DNA of 64,000 bases, taken from Gammaproteobacteria bacterium. GTDB taxonomy: Bacteria > Pseudomonadota > Gammaproteobacteria > Pseudomonadales > Azotimanducaceae. Made by a program: the position numbers and the translations under genes. The notes beneath the pieces are model-generated. The model was not told the origin of the DNA. It ran no database searches and worked only from the letters and a program-made list of their open reading frames with translations. Below are positions 29,611 through 39,657 of this stretch, in pieces. The first letter of the stretch is position 1; each line of letters starts with the position of its first letter. The stretch is from positions 17,990 to 81,989 of the forward strand of contig JAPPGK010000119.1 in assembly GCA_028821405.1 (NCBI GenBank), read 5' to 3'.

Positions 29611-32361
29611 GTGGCCCGCGTCAACATAGACGGCAAGGACTACGACCTTCCCGACGGTCAGAACCTCCTCCACGCCTGCCTGTCCGAGCAACTCGATCTC
29701 CCCTATTTCTGCTGGCACCCGGCGATGGGTTCGGTGGGTTCCTGCCGTTTATGCGCCGTGCTTCAGTACCGGGACGAGGCGGACACCCGGGGCCGTCTGC
29801 AGATGGCCTGCATGATGACCGTCGAGGACGGCTTGCGGATCGGCATCGGCACGTCGGACGGCGAGGCGTCGCGCCCCGCCGCCTTCGCGGCGGACTTCCG
29901 CCGCCAGGTCATCGAATGGCTGATGGAGAACCATCCCCACGACTGCCCGGTGTGCGAGGAGGGCGGCGAATGCCACCTCCAGGACATGACCGTGATGACC
30001 GGCCACTCCATGCGCCGCTACGGCGGCATGAAGCGCACCTGGGAGAACCAGTACCTCGGGCCCTTTGTCGGCCACGAGATGAACCGCTGCATCACCTGCT
30101 ACCGCTGCGTGCGCTACTACCGGGACTACGCCGGCGGTACGGATCTCGATGCCTTCGGGTCCAAATCGCACATGTTCTTCGGTCGCGCCGAGGACGGCGT
30201 GCTGATGAGCGAATTCGCGGGCAACCTGGTGGAGGTCTGCCCCACCGGGGTGTTCACCGACAAGCCGTTCTCGAAGGTCTACACGCGAAAATGGGACCTT
30301 CAATCCGCGCCCTCGATATGCCCGCACTGCTCGGTGGGCTGCAACACCTTCCCGGCGGAGCGCTACGGCGTTCTGAAGCGCGTCCACAACCGCTACCACG
30401 GCGAGGTCAACGGCTACTTCCTGTGCGACCGCGGCCGCTACGGTTCGCACTTCGTCAACCACGACAAGCGTATTCGACACCCCGGCGTACGGGCAGAAGA
30501 CGGCGTGTTCGAGGCCCCGGGGCGCGATGCGGCGGTGACGGCGGTTGCCGAGCGGCTTCAGGACGCGGACGTCATCGGCATCGGCTCGCCGCGGGCGTCC
30601 ATGGGCGCGAACTTCGCACTCAAGCAACTCGTCGGCGCCGATCGCTTCTGCACCGGAATGGGGGACGACGAAGCGGCGACCATGGCCGCGATGCTCGACG
30701 CCTATCGCGGCGGCGGCTTCAAGATTCCGTCGCTCACCGACATCGAGAACGCCGACGCGGTGTTGATTCTCGGCGAGGACATATCGAACACGGCGGCGCG
30801 CATGGCCCTCGCCGTCCGCCAGGCGGCCCACGGGGTCGCCTTCGAAATGGCGAAGGCAGCGGACATCCCGGGCTGGCAGGATGCCGGCGTGCGGGGCCAC
30901 GCCCAGCATGCGAAAAGCCCGCTTTTCATCGCGTCCGTGGCGTCGACCCGTATCGACGACCTGGCCGCGGCAACCCGGCACGGCGACGCCATCGATCTCG
31001 CCCGCGCGGGATTCGGCATCGCCCACGCCATCGACGCGGATTTTCCGCCCGGCTCGCTCGATGCCTTCGTTACCGCTGCGGCCGAGGCGCTTTCCGCGGC
31101 TGATCGCCCGCTCGTCATCGCCGGCAGCGAAGCGCGGGAACCCGCCTTGGTGCAAGCGGCGACCAACATCGCCTTGGCGCTCGGCACCACGGGCAAGGAT
31201 GCGATGCTGGCGCTGACCGCCTCCGAATCGAACAGCTACGGCGCGGCGCTGCTCAGCGGCTCGCTGTCGTTGTCGGATGCCATTCGACGGATTGCCGACG
31301 GCGCGGTGGCGGTGATCGTGGAGAACGATCTGCATCGGCGCGTTCCCGCCGCCGGCCTCGATCTTGGTCGCGCCATCGTCCTCGACTACCTCGAAACGCC
31401 GACGGCCGATTCCGCCGCGGTGGTGCTGCCGGCTGCGACCTACGCCGAACAGACCGGCACCTTCGTCAACTACGAAACCCGTGCCCAGCGGTTCTACCAA
31501 GTGTTCGAGCCAACGGACGAGGTCGCGCCGTCGTGGCGCTGGATCTCGGCGATCGCGAGCGCCCTGGGCCGCAACGGCCTCGACTGGGACGACATGGACG
31601 CGCTCACGAAGGCCTGCGCCGCTGCCGGAGACGAGCTTGCGGGCCTCGCCGAGGTGGCTCCCGGCGCGGGGTTCCGCGTCGCCGCCGACAGCAAGATTCC
31701 GCGCCAGCCCCAGCGCTACAGCGGCCGGACGGCGATGCGCGCAAACGTCTCCGTACACGAACCCAAGACCACGGTGGATCACGAGACCCCGTTCTCCTAT
31801 TCGATGGAAGGGCTGAACACCGGCGATCAGCCGGGGGCGGTGCTGCCCTACGTCTGGTCGCCGGGTTGGAACTCGAACCAGTCGGTGTTCAAGTTCCAGC
31901 AGGAAGTCGCCGGCGCACTGGCCGGGGGCGACCCGGGCGCCCGGTTGATTGGGACGAGCGGAGACACCCGTCACGACCGATACGAGGACGTGCCCGCGCC
32001 GTCCAACGTCGACGTTTCGAACGGCACCTTCGTCGCAGCGCGCGCGAGCTACGTGTTCGGCGGCGACGAACTGTCCGCAGCCTCCGCACCCATCCTGGAA
32101 CGAACGCCGCCGCCCTATGTGCTACTCAACCCCGAGGACGCCCGGCGCCTTGGCGTATCCGACGGCAACGGCGTTGCCATCGCCGAACTCGGTGCCAGCT
32201 ACGAGGTACGCGTGGATGACAGCGTTGCATCCGGCATCGCCGGCGTGGCTCGGGGCCTGCCCGGTACCGGCGTACTTCCGGGGACGAGCGTGAGCCTGGC
32301 CGCAGACCCTGATTTCGTGCGCCGGCCTGGCGGCGATCCCAATCTCATCGCCAAAGGCTAG
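29611..32361 (+). CDS. nuoG: NADH-quinone oxidoreductase subunit G
   Basis: FCWHPAMGSVGSCRLCAVLQY, HDCPVCEEGGECHLQDMTVMTGH, CITCYRCVRYYRDYAGG, CPHCSVGCNT. Confidence 0.95.
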   Translation: MARVNIDGKDYDLPDGQNLLHACLSEQLDLPYFCWHPAMGSVGSCRLCAVLQYRDEADTRGRLQMACMMTVEDGLRIGIGTSDGEASRPAAFAADFRRQVIEWLMENHPHDCPVCEEGGECHLQDMTVMTGHSMRRYGGMKRTWENQYLGPFVGHEMNRCITCYRCVRYYRDYAGGTDLDAFGSKSHMFFGRAEDGVLMSEFAGNLVEVCPTGVFTDKPFSKVYTRKWDLQSAPSICPHCSVGCNTFPAERYGVLKRVHNRYHGEVNGYFLCDRGRYGSHFVNHDKRIRHPGVRAEDGVFEAPGRDAAVTAVAERLQDADVIGIGSPRASMGANFALKQLVGADRFCTGMGDDEAATMAAMLDAYRGGGFKIPSLTDIENADAVLILGEDISNTAARMALAVRQAAHGVAFEMAKAADIPGWQDAGVRGHAQHAKSPLFIASVASTRIDDLAAATRHGDAIDLARAGFGIAHAIDADFPPGSLDAFVTAAAEALSAADRPLVIAGSEAREPALVQAATNIALALGTTGKDAMLALTASESNSYGAALLSGSLSLSDAIRRIADGAVAVIVENDLHRRVPAAGLDLGRAIVLDYLETPTADSAAVVLPAATYAEQTGTFVNYETRAQRFYQVFEPTDEVAPSWRWISAIASALGRNGLDWDDMDALTKACAAAGDELAGLAEVAPGAGFRVAADSKIPRQPQRYSGRTAMRANVSVHEPKTTVDHETPFSYSMEGLNTGDQPGAVLPYVWSPGWNSNQSVFKFQQEVAGALAGGDPGARLIGTSGDTRHDRYEDVPAPSNVDVSNGTFVAARASYVFGGDELSAASAPILERTPPPYVLLNPEDARRLGVSDGNGVAIAELGASYEVRVDDSVASGIAGVARGLPGTGVLPGTSVSLAADPDFVRRPGGDPNLIAKG

Positions 32362-32469
32362 CGCAGGACCCCAGTCGGATGAGTCCGGGATGCCAATACG
32401 TCATCAATGATTGACTCAAGCGACGACATTTCAACGCGGACACAGAGAAACAGCGCTTAAGGACGACCC

Positions 32470-33441
32470 ATCTTCGGTTTCGAGATCAACTGGGGCTACG
32501 TGCTGATCCTGCCGCTGGCGGTGGGCACGCTGCTCGCCGTCATGTTCCTGCAGTGGTGGGAACGGCGCCTGCTCGGCTGGTGGCAGGACCGCCAGGGTCC
32601 GAACCGCGTCGGCTGGTTCGGGGTGCTGCAGGGCGTCGCGGACGGCATCAAGTTCATCACCAAGGACGACTGGCTTCCCCCGTTCGGCGACCGGGTGCTG
32701 TTTGTCCTCGCGCCGTTGATCGTCGCCGGTTCGATGCTCCTGGTCCTCGCGGTGATCCCCTTCGCCCCGGAGGTCTACGTCGCGGACCTGAACATTGCGC
32801 TCCTGTGGTTCCTCGCAATGTCGTCGCTGGCCGTCTACGGGGTCTTGCTCGGGGGTTTCGCCAGCAACAACAAGTACGCATTGCTCGGCAGCCTGCGGGC
32901 GGCGGCGCAGATGGTCACCTACGAGGTGTTCATGGGACTCTCGATCATGGGCGTGGTGATCCACGCCGGGTCGTTCAGCCTGGTGGACATCGTCGAGGCG
33001 CAGCAAGACCTCTGGTTCATCGTCCCGCAGTTCCTGGGTTTCGTGATCTTCTTCATCGCCGGCCTCGCCGAGTCCCACCGCCTGCCCTTCGACCTGCCGG
33101 AGGCCGAGCACGAGTTGACCGCCGGCTTCCACACCGAGTACTCGGGGATGAAGTTCGTGCTGTTGATGTGCGGCGAATACGTGGCCGTCATCGTCACGTC
33201 CTGCCTCCTGGTGCTGCTCTTCTTCGGTGGCTGGCTGGTGCCGGATTTCCTCGACTTCCTGCCGCCCATCGTCTGGTTCGGCGCCAAGGTGCTGGTGTTC
33301 ATCCATATCTTCGTGCTGCTCCGCGCGGCGATCCCCCGGCCCCGCTACGATCAGTTGATGAGCTTCGGCTGGAAGATCCTCCTGCCGCTCACGCTGGTGA
33401 ACCTCTTGGTCACCGGTTTCTTCGTGCTCTGGGAGTTCTAG
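32470..33441 (+). CDS. nuoH: NADH-quinone oxidoreductase subunit H (apparent ATC start; next standard start GTG 32500)
   Basis: [72 protein letters not shown]. Confidence 0.92.
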   Translation: MFGFEINWGYVLILPLAVGTLLAVMFLQWWERRLLGWWQDRQGPNRVGWFGVLQGVADGIKFITKDDWLPPFGDRVLFVLAPLIVAGSMLLVLAVIPFAPEVYVADLNIALLWFLAMSSLAVYGVLLGGFASNNKYALLGSLRAAAQMVTYEVFMGLSIMGVVIHAGSFSLVDIVEAQQDLWFIVPQFLGFVIFFIAGLAESHRLPFDLPEAEHELTAGFHTEYSGMKFVLLMCGEYVAVIVTSCLLVLLFFGGWLVPDFLDFLPPIVWFGAKVLVFIHIFVLLRAAIPRPRYDQLMSFGWKILLPLTLVNLLVTGFFVLWEF

Positions 33442-33443
33442 CG

Positions 33444-33962
33444 ATGATCAGCCAACTCAGGACGCTCTGGACTGTCTTCAAACACACGTTCATGCGCAAC
33501 GAGACTGTGCAGTACCCGGAGGAGATGCCCTACCAGGCACCCCGCTACCGGGGCCGGATCGTGCTGACCCGGGATCCCGATGGCGAAGAACGCTGCGTCG
33601 CCTGCAACCTCTGCGCGGTGGCCTGCCCCGTCGACTGCATCGCCCTGCAGAAGACCGAACGCGAAGCGGACGGGCGCTGGTACCCGGAGTTCTTCCGCAT
33701 CAACTTCTCGCGCTGCATCATGTGCGGGATGTGCGAGGAGGCGTGCCCGACCTACGCCATCCAGCTGACCCCCGACTTCGAACTGTGCGAGTTCGACCGC
33801 GCGAGCCTGGTCTACGAGAAGGAGCATCTGCTCATCGACGGGGTCGGCAAGTACCCCGACTACAGTTTCTGGCAAGTGGCGGGCAAGACCATCCACGGCA
33901 AGGACAAGGGCGAGGCGCAGCGGGAAGCGAAGCCCACCGACGTTCGGAGCCTGTTGCCTTGA
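33444..33962 (+). CDS. nuoI: NADH-quinone oxidoreductase subunit I
   Basis: [17 protein letters not shown] and [17 protein letters not shown], two 4Fe-4S motifs. Confidence 0.94.
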   Translation: MISQLRTLWTVFKHTFMRNETVQYPEEMPYQAPRYRGRIVLTRDPDGEERCVACNLCAVACPVDCIALQKTEREADGRWYPEFFRINFSRCIMCGMCEEACPTYAIQLTPDFELCEFDRASLVYEKEHLLIDGVGKYPDYSFWQVAGKTIHGKDKGEAQREAKPTDVRSLLP

Positions 33963-34480
33963 CCCTGGATCTCGCCCTGTTCTGGATTCCGGCGTTGGTG
34001 GCGCTGGCATCCACCTTGCTCGTGATCACGCGCAAGAACGCCGCCCACGCGCTGATCTACCTGGTCGTCTCGCTGCTCTCCGTTGCCGTGATCTTCTTCG
34101 TCCTCGGCGCGCCGTTCGCGGCGGCGCTGGAGGTCGTCATTTACGCCGGCGCCATCGTCGTGCTGTTCCTGTTCGTGGTGATGATGCTGAACCTCGGCAA
34201 CACCTCCGTGATGCGCGAGAGCCGCTGGCTGCGGCCGGGCATGTGGGTCGCCCCGGCGATCCTCGTCTCGGTCCTCCTCATCACGATGGTCTACGTGATT
34301 GTCGGATTGCCCGATGCGAACGTCACCAAGGGCGAGATGGTGGGGCCGAAGGCCGTCGGCAACGAGCTGTTCCGGCCGTATCTCCTGGCCGTCGAGCTGG
34401 CCGGGTTTCTGCTGCTCGCCGCCCTGATCGGCGCCTATCACCTCGGCCGCCGCTACCTCGAACAGCGCCGGGAACCGTGA
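33959..34480 (+). CDS. nuoJ: NADH-quinone oxidoreductase subunit J
   Basis: [37 protein letters not shown] start overlapping nuoI stop. Confidence 0.9.
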   Translation: MTLDLALFWIPALVALASTLLVITRKNAAHALIYLVVSLLSVAVIFFVLGAPFAAALEVVIYAGAIVVLFLFVVMMLNLGNTSVMRESRWLRPGMWVAPAILVSVLLITMVYVIVGLPDANVTKGEMVGPKAVGNELFRPYLLAVELAGFLLLAALIGAYHLGRRYLEQRREP

Positions 34481-34482
34481 CG

Positions 34483-34794
34483 ATGGCCATCGAAGTCCCG
34501 GTCGAACACGTCCTCCTGGTGGCCGCCGCGCTGTTCCTGCTCGGCCTCTTAGGCGTGCTCGTGCGCCGCAACATCATCTTCCTCTTGATGTCGCTGGAAG
34601 TGATGATGAACTCCGCCGGCCTTGCGTTCATCGCGGCGGGCGCCAAGTGGGGTGCGCCCGACGGGCAGATCATGTTCATGCTGATTCTCGCGCTCGCAGC
34701 GGCCGAAGTGGCCGTGGCGCTCGGCCTCGTCCTGCAAATCTCGCGTCGGTTCGACACCTTGGATGTCGACGCCGCCAGCGAACTGAACGGCTGA
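34483..34794 (+). CDS. nuoK: NADH-quinone oxidoreductase subunit K
   Basis: [45 protein letters not shown]. Confidence 0.92.
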   Translation: MAIEVPVEHVLLVAAALFLLGLLGVLVRRNIIFLLMSLEVMMNSAGLAFIAAGAKWGAPDGQIMFMLILALAAAEVAVALGLVLQISRRFDTLDVDAASELNG

Positions 34795-34801
34795 GCTAAG
34801 C

Positions 34802-36643
34802 GTGCTCGAATACCTCTGGCTCGTACCGGCGCTGCCGCTCGCCGGCTTCTTCGCGCTCTTCGTCACCGAAGGCAAGCTGCCCGACAAGATCGTCGCCGTC
34901 ATCGGCGCGGGGTCCGTCGGCCTGGCGGCGCTGGTCGCCCTGGGTGCCGGCATCGAGTTCGTGCAGAGCGGCGAGGCGTCCTATTCCCAAACGCTCTGGA
35001 CCTGGATGGCCGTCGGCAACTTCGCGCCGTCGATCTCGCTCTACCTCGATCCCCTGTCCTTGGTCATGACCGGGGTCATCACCGGGGTCGGTTTCCTGAT
35101 TCACCTGTTCGCCACCGGATACATGTGGAAGGACCACCAGGAACCCGAGGGCTTGAGCCGCTTCTTCGCCTACATGAACCTGTTCGTGTTCGCGATGCTG
35201 ATGCTGGTGCTGGGCGACAACCTCCTCGTCCTGTTCCTGGGCTGGGAGGGCGTGGGGCTGTGCAGCTACCTGCTGATCGGGTTCTACCACCGGGATCCGG
35301 AGAACGGCTATGCGGCGCGGAAGGCGTTCGTCGTAACCCGGGTGGGCGACACGCTGATGGCCATCGGCTTGTTCCTGCTGTTCCGGGAGCTTGCAACGCT
35401 CGATATCCAGACCGCGCTCGGGGATGCTGCGCAGCTGGACTCCGGCATGGCCACGGCCATCGGCCTGCTGCTACTCGGCGGGGCCGTCGGCAAGTCGGCG
35501 CAGGTGCCGTTGCAGACCTGGCTTCCCGACGCCATGGCGGGCCCGACGCCGGTTTCCGCACTGATCCATGCGGCGACCATGGTGACGGCGGGGGTCTACC
35601 TCATCGCCCGCATGAAGGGGATCTACGACCTGGCACCCGCCGCCCAGTTCGCGGTCGCCATCGTCGGCCTGGTGACGCTCCTGATTTCGTCCTTCACGGC
35701 GCTGACCCAGACCGACATCAAGCGCATCCTCGCCTACTCCACCATGAGCCAGATCGGCTACATGTTCATGGCGCTCGGCGTCGGCGCCTGGTCCGCGGGG
35801 ATCTTCCACCTGATGACCCACGCCTTCTTCAAAGCCCTGCTCTTCCTGGCGTCCGGCTCGGTGATCCTGGCGCTGCACCACGAGCAGGACATCTTCAAGA
35901 TGGGCGGGCTGTGGCGGAAACTGCCGGTGCCGTTCGCCAGCATGCTGATCGGCTCGGGCGCACTCGTCGCACTGCCGTTCATCACGTCCGGCTTCTACAG
36001 CAAGGACGCGATCCTGCTGACGGCCCATGGTTACGAGCATCATGGCGGATTGTTCTGGTTCGGCGGTGTGCTGGCCGCGGTCATGACGGCGCTCTACACG
36101 ACGCGCATGATGGTGGTGGCGTTCTTCGGTGAGACTAAGACCGAACCCCACGATTCGTCGCGGATCAACATGTGGGGACCGCTGGTCGTGCTGTGCGTCC
36201 TGTCGATCGGCGGCGGCTGGCTGGGCATCGGCGTGCTCGACGGCCTCCTTGGCCCGATCAACGAGTTTTCGCATGCCCATCCGATGGCGTTGACGACCAT
36301 GATCCTCCCGCTCATCGGGATCTTCCTCGGCTGGCCGATATTCCGGGGTCAAATCGACCTCAGCCGGCTGGTAGGGTCGACCTTCGGCGATGCTCTGCGT
36401 CGCTTCTGGCAAAGCGGCTGGGCCTTCGACTGGGTCTACGACCGGTTGTTCGTCAAGCCCTTCGTTTGGGTGGCGCGTGTGAACAAGGGCGACGCGGTCG
36501 ACCTTGTTTTCCGAATCACCGCCGCCGTCACCCGCGGTTTGCACCACATCGGCGCACTGACCCAGACCGGTCGGCTGCGCTGGTACGCCGCCAACATGGC
36601 CATCGGCCTGATCGTGGTCGTCCTGATCGTGGCGAGTGCGTAA
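34802..36643 (+). CDS. nuoL: NADH-quinone oxidoreductase subunit L
   Basis: GWEGVGLCSYLLIGFYHRDP, PLQTWLPDAMAGPTPVSALIHAATMVTAGVYLI. Confidence 0.95.
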   Translation: MLEYLWLVPALPLAGFFALFVTEGKLPDKIVAVIGAGSVGLAALVALGAGIEFVQSGEASYSQTLWTWMAVGNFAPSISLYLDPLSLVMTGVITGVGFLIHLFATGYMWKDHQEPEGLSRFFAYMNLFVFAMLMLVLGDNLLVLFLGWEGVGLCSYLLIGFYHRDPENGYAARKAFVVTRVGDTLMAIGLFLLFRELATLDIQTALGDAAQLDSGMATAIGLLLLGGAVGKSAQVPLQTWLPDAMAGPTPVSALIHAATMVTAGVYLIARMKGIYDLAPAAQFAVAIVGLVTLLISSFTALTQTDIKRILAYSTMSQIGYMFMALGVGAWSAGIFHLMTHAFFKALLFLASGSVILALHHEQDIFKMGGLWRKLPVPFASMLIGSGALVALPFITSGFYSKDAILLTAHGYEHHGGLFWFGGVLAAVMTALYTTRMMVVAFFGETKTEPHDSSRINMWGPLVVLCVLSIGGGWLGIGVLDGLLGPINEFSHAHPMALTTMILPLIGIFLGWPIFRGQIDLSRLVGSTFGDALRRFWQSGWAFDWVYDRLFVKPFVWVARVNKGDAVDLVFRITAAVTRGLHHIGALTQTGRLRWYAANMAIGLIVVVLIVASA

Positions 36644-38104
36644 GTGGTCTTGTTAGTCGTCATCCTCGCCCTGCTCGCTGCCGGTGTCGTGGCATGGGCC
36701 TCCGAGCGGTTAAGCAAGGACGCGCCTCGCCTCGTCAGCGTCCTCGCGTTCGGTGCCGGTCTAGTCTGGTCCGCCGTACTCTGGCTGGACGGCGCGGATG
36801 CGGGCGGCCTCTACGCTGCAATGGATTGGCCGTGGATCACGCGATTCGGAATCCACCTTGCCTTGGAGATGGACGGCCTAAGCCTCCTGATGGTGGCCCT
36901 CACGATGTTCCTCGGCATCGTCGCCGTGGTCTCCTCCTGGGACGAGATCGAAGTCGGGCAAGGCTTCTTCCAGTTCAACATCCTGTGGGTGATGGCCGGC
37001 GTCGTCGGCGTGTTCACGGCGATGGACCTGTTGCTGTTCTTCTTCTTCTGGGAAGTCATGTTGATTCCCATGTACCTCCTGATCGCCATCTGGGGGCACG
37101 AGGAGAAGGCCTACGCCTCCATGAAGTTCTTCCTGTTCACCCAGATCAGCGGGCTCCTCATGCTGTTCGCGATCCTGGCGCTGGTCTACGTTCACCACGG
37201 CAACACCGGGGAGATCACGTTCAGCTACAGGGCGCTGCTCGATGCCGAGATCGACCCCCGAATCGCGATCTGGCTCATGCTCGGCTTCTTCGTCGCCTTC
37301 GCCACCAAGCTGCCCTCGGTGCCCGTGCATACCTGGCTGCCGGACGCGCACACCCAGGCACCGACGGCCGGCAGCGTCATCCTAGCCGGGATCCTGTTGA
37401 AGACCGGCGCGTACGGGATCATCCGCTTCGCCGTGCCGCTTTTCCCCGAGGCGTCCGCGGACTTCGCGCTGTGGGCGATGCTGCTCGGCACGGTGAGCAT
37501 CCTCTACGGCGGGGCGATGGCGTTCAGCCAATCGGACTTCAAACGGCTGGTGGCCTACAGTTCCATCGCCCACATGGGCTTCGTCCTGCTCGGGGTGTAC
37601 GCGTTCAACGAGCTCGGCATGCAGGGCGCCATCGTCACCATGGTCGCCCACGGCTTCTCCACGGCGGCGCTCTTCATGATGGCGGGCGCCATCCAGCAGC
37701 GCCTTCATACCCGGGAGATGGGGCAGATGGGCGGGCTGTGGAAACACGCGCCGCGCATGGGAACCATGACCCTGTTCTTCGTGATCGCCTCCGTCGGCAT
37801 GCCCGGACTCGGCAACTTCGTCGGCGAGTTCCTGGCCTTGCTGGGCGCTTTCCAGGAGAACTGGGTGATGGCCGTGGTCGCCACGGCCGGCATCGTGGTC
37901 GCCGCCGTCTACGGTCTCTACCTCATGCAGCGCTCGTTCCAGGGAACCCCGAACCCCGACGTCGAGTCCATGCGCGACTTCGGACTGCGGGAGATGAGCG
38001 TCATGGCGGCGATGATGGCGGGTCTCGTCTGGGTGGGCGTCTATCCCCAGCACGTGCTCGAGTTGTCGAACGCGACGATCCAGACCTTGGGTGTCCTGCC
38101 GTGA
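36644..38104 (+). CDS. nuoM: NADH-quinone oxidoreductase subunit M
   Basis: FFFFWEVMLIPMYLLIAIWG, VPVHTWLPDAHTQAPTAGSVILAGILLKTGAYG; GTG start. Confidence 0.95.
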   Translation: MVLLVVILALLAAGVVAWASERLSKDAPRLVSVLAFGAGLVWSAVLWLDGADAGGLYAAMDWPWITRFGIHLALEMDGLSLLMVALTMFLGIVAVVSSWDEIEVGQGFFQFNILWVMAGVVGVFTAMDLLLFFFFWEVMLIPMYLLIAIWGHEEKAYASMKFFLFTQISGLLMLFAILALVYVHHGNTGEITFSYRALLDAEIDPRIAIWLMLGFFVAFATKLPSVPVHTWLPDAHTQAPTAGSVILAGILLKTGAYGIIRFAVPLFPEASADFALWAMLLGTVSILYGGAMAFSQSDFKRLVAYSSIAHMGFVLLGVYAFNELGMQGAIVTMVAHGFSTAALFMMAGAIQQRLHTREMGQMGGLWKHAPRMGTMTLFFVIASVGMPGLGNFVGEFLALLGAFQENWVMAVVATAGIVVAAVYGLYLMQRSFQGTPNPDVESMRDFGLREMSVMAAMMAGLVWVGVYPQHVLELSNATIQTLGVLP

Positions 38105-39537
38105 GCGCGGCCGAGGTCTGGGCGCTTGCACCCTATCTCGCGTTAGCCGGCGGCATTGCGCTGTTGCTGCTCGCCGTCGCCGCATTGCGTTCGCATCAGC
38201 TCGCGTTCTCGGGTGCCATCGCCACGTTGGCGATCCCGCTGGCTTTCGTGCCGACGGCCCTGGGCGGCGGCACCCAGATCGTAGACACCGTCCTCGAGAT
38301 CGACGGCTACGCCCTGTTCTTCTTCGTCCTGTTCTCGCTCGCGGCGATCGCGACGGCTGTTCTCTCGGCGCGCTATCTCGGTAGCCGCGCCACCCACCGC
38401 CAAGAGTTCTACCTGCTGCTCACCACGGCGACGCTCGGGGCCGTCGTGACCGCCGGCGCATCGCACTTCGCGACCTTCCTGATGGGACTCGAAGTGTTGT
38501 CCATCTCGCTCTACGCGATGATCGCCTACCCCGAAAAAGGCCACCCGCCGCTCGAAGCGGCAGCCAAGTACCTCGTGCTGTCGGGTGCCGCCTCGAGCAC
38601 GATGCTGTTCGGCATGGCGCTCATCTACGCCGCCTCCGGATCGCTTAACTTCGAGGCCGCCGGGGACATCGCCACCGGCGAGCGCAACGTCTTGGTCCTC
38701 GGTCAGGCCATGCTGCTCGTGGGCGTCTTCTTCAAGCTCTCCCTGGTGCCCTTTCACATGTGGACGCCCGACGTCTACCAGGGCGCCCCGGCACCCGTGA
38801 CGGGATTCGTCGCGACGGTTTCCAAGGGCGCGGTGTTCGCGGTGCTGCTGCGCTACGCGATCGACGCCGACCTGCTCTCATCGCCCGCCGTGGGCATCGT
38901 GATCGCGGTCATCGCCGTGCTGTCGATGGTCGTCGGCAACATCCTCGCCTTGCTCCAAACCAACCTGAAACGGCTGCTGGCGTATTCGTCGATCGCCCAC
39001 CTCGGCTACCTGATGATCGCCCTGGTCGTTGCGGGCACCGCGGCCGGGCGGGCCTTGGGGGTGGAGTCCGGACTCTTCTACGTCGCCGGCTACTTCCTGA
39101 TGACGCTGGCCGCATTCGGCGTGATCACGGTGCTCTCAAACGAAACCGAGGACGCCGAGATAATCTCGGGCTACGACGGGCTCCTCTGGCGTCGCCCCGT
39201 CATCGCCGCGGTGCTGGCGGCCGTCGCGCTGGCGCTCGCCGGGATCCCGCTCACCGTCGGGTTCTTCGCCAAGTTCTACCTGGTCGCCGCCGGCGTCGGC
39301 AATGCCGCCTGGGGGCTCGTCTGGGCACTCATCGTGGGTAGCGCCATCGGCATCTACTACTACTTGCGCATCGTCTTCGCCATGACGAAACGCCCGGACG
39401 ACGACCGCCCCCACGAAGGTCGCCGGGTCCCATGGGAGGGCCTCGCCACGGTAGTCCTTCTGGGTCTTTTGATTGTTCTGCTCGGGCTATATCCTTCTCC
39501 GGTTATCGAATACATCCGGCAGCTCGGGGGACCGTAA
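38101..39537 (+). CDS. nuoN: NADH-quinone oxidoreductase subunit N
   Basis: FKLSLVPFHMWTPDVYQGAPAPVTGFVATVSKGAVFAVL; GTG start 38101. Confidence 0.94.
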   Translation: MSAAEVWALAPYLALAGGIALLLLAVAALRSHQLAFSGAIATLAIPLAFVPTALGGGTQIVDTVLEIDGYALFFFVLFSLAAIATAVLSARYLGSRATHRQEFYLLLTTATLGAVVTAGASHFATFLMGLEVLSISLYAMIAYPEKGHPPLEAAAKYLVLSGAASSTMLFGMALIYAASGSLNFEAAGDIATGERNVLVLGQAMLLVGVFFKLSLVPFHMWTPDVYQGAPAPVTGFVATVSKGAVFAVLLRYAIDADLLSSPAVGIVIAVIAVLSMVVGNILALLQTNLKRLLAYSSIAHLGYLMIALVVAGTAAGRALGVESGLFYVAGYFLMTLAAFGVITVLSNETEDAEIISGYDGLLWRRPVIAAVLAAVALALAGIPLTVGFFAKFYLVAAGVGNAAWGLVWALIVGSAIGIYYYLRIVFAMTKRPDDDRPHEGRRVPWEGLATVVLLGLLIVLLGLYPSPVIEYIRQLGGP

Positions 39538-39657
39538 ACGCGCTGTAGCAGCGTCGGCGCATCGTTCCCATGGTCGCTCTGGGACCCGTTGAGCTCGAGC
39601 GAACCTGATATTCTCGACGCCCCGCTACCGGGAAAGTCCTGCGACAAGGAGGAATCC

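Noticed and set aside
29749-31974. 741-aa minus-strand ORF opposite nuoG
   Set aside because: Antisense shadow of a high-GC coding gene; no family motifs, Gly/Arg/His-rich nonsense composition.
36172-38100. Upstream extension of the nuoN frame through nuoL/nuoM
   Set aside because: Out-of-frame reading of nuoL/nuoM; true nuoN starts at GTG 38101.
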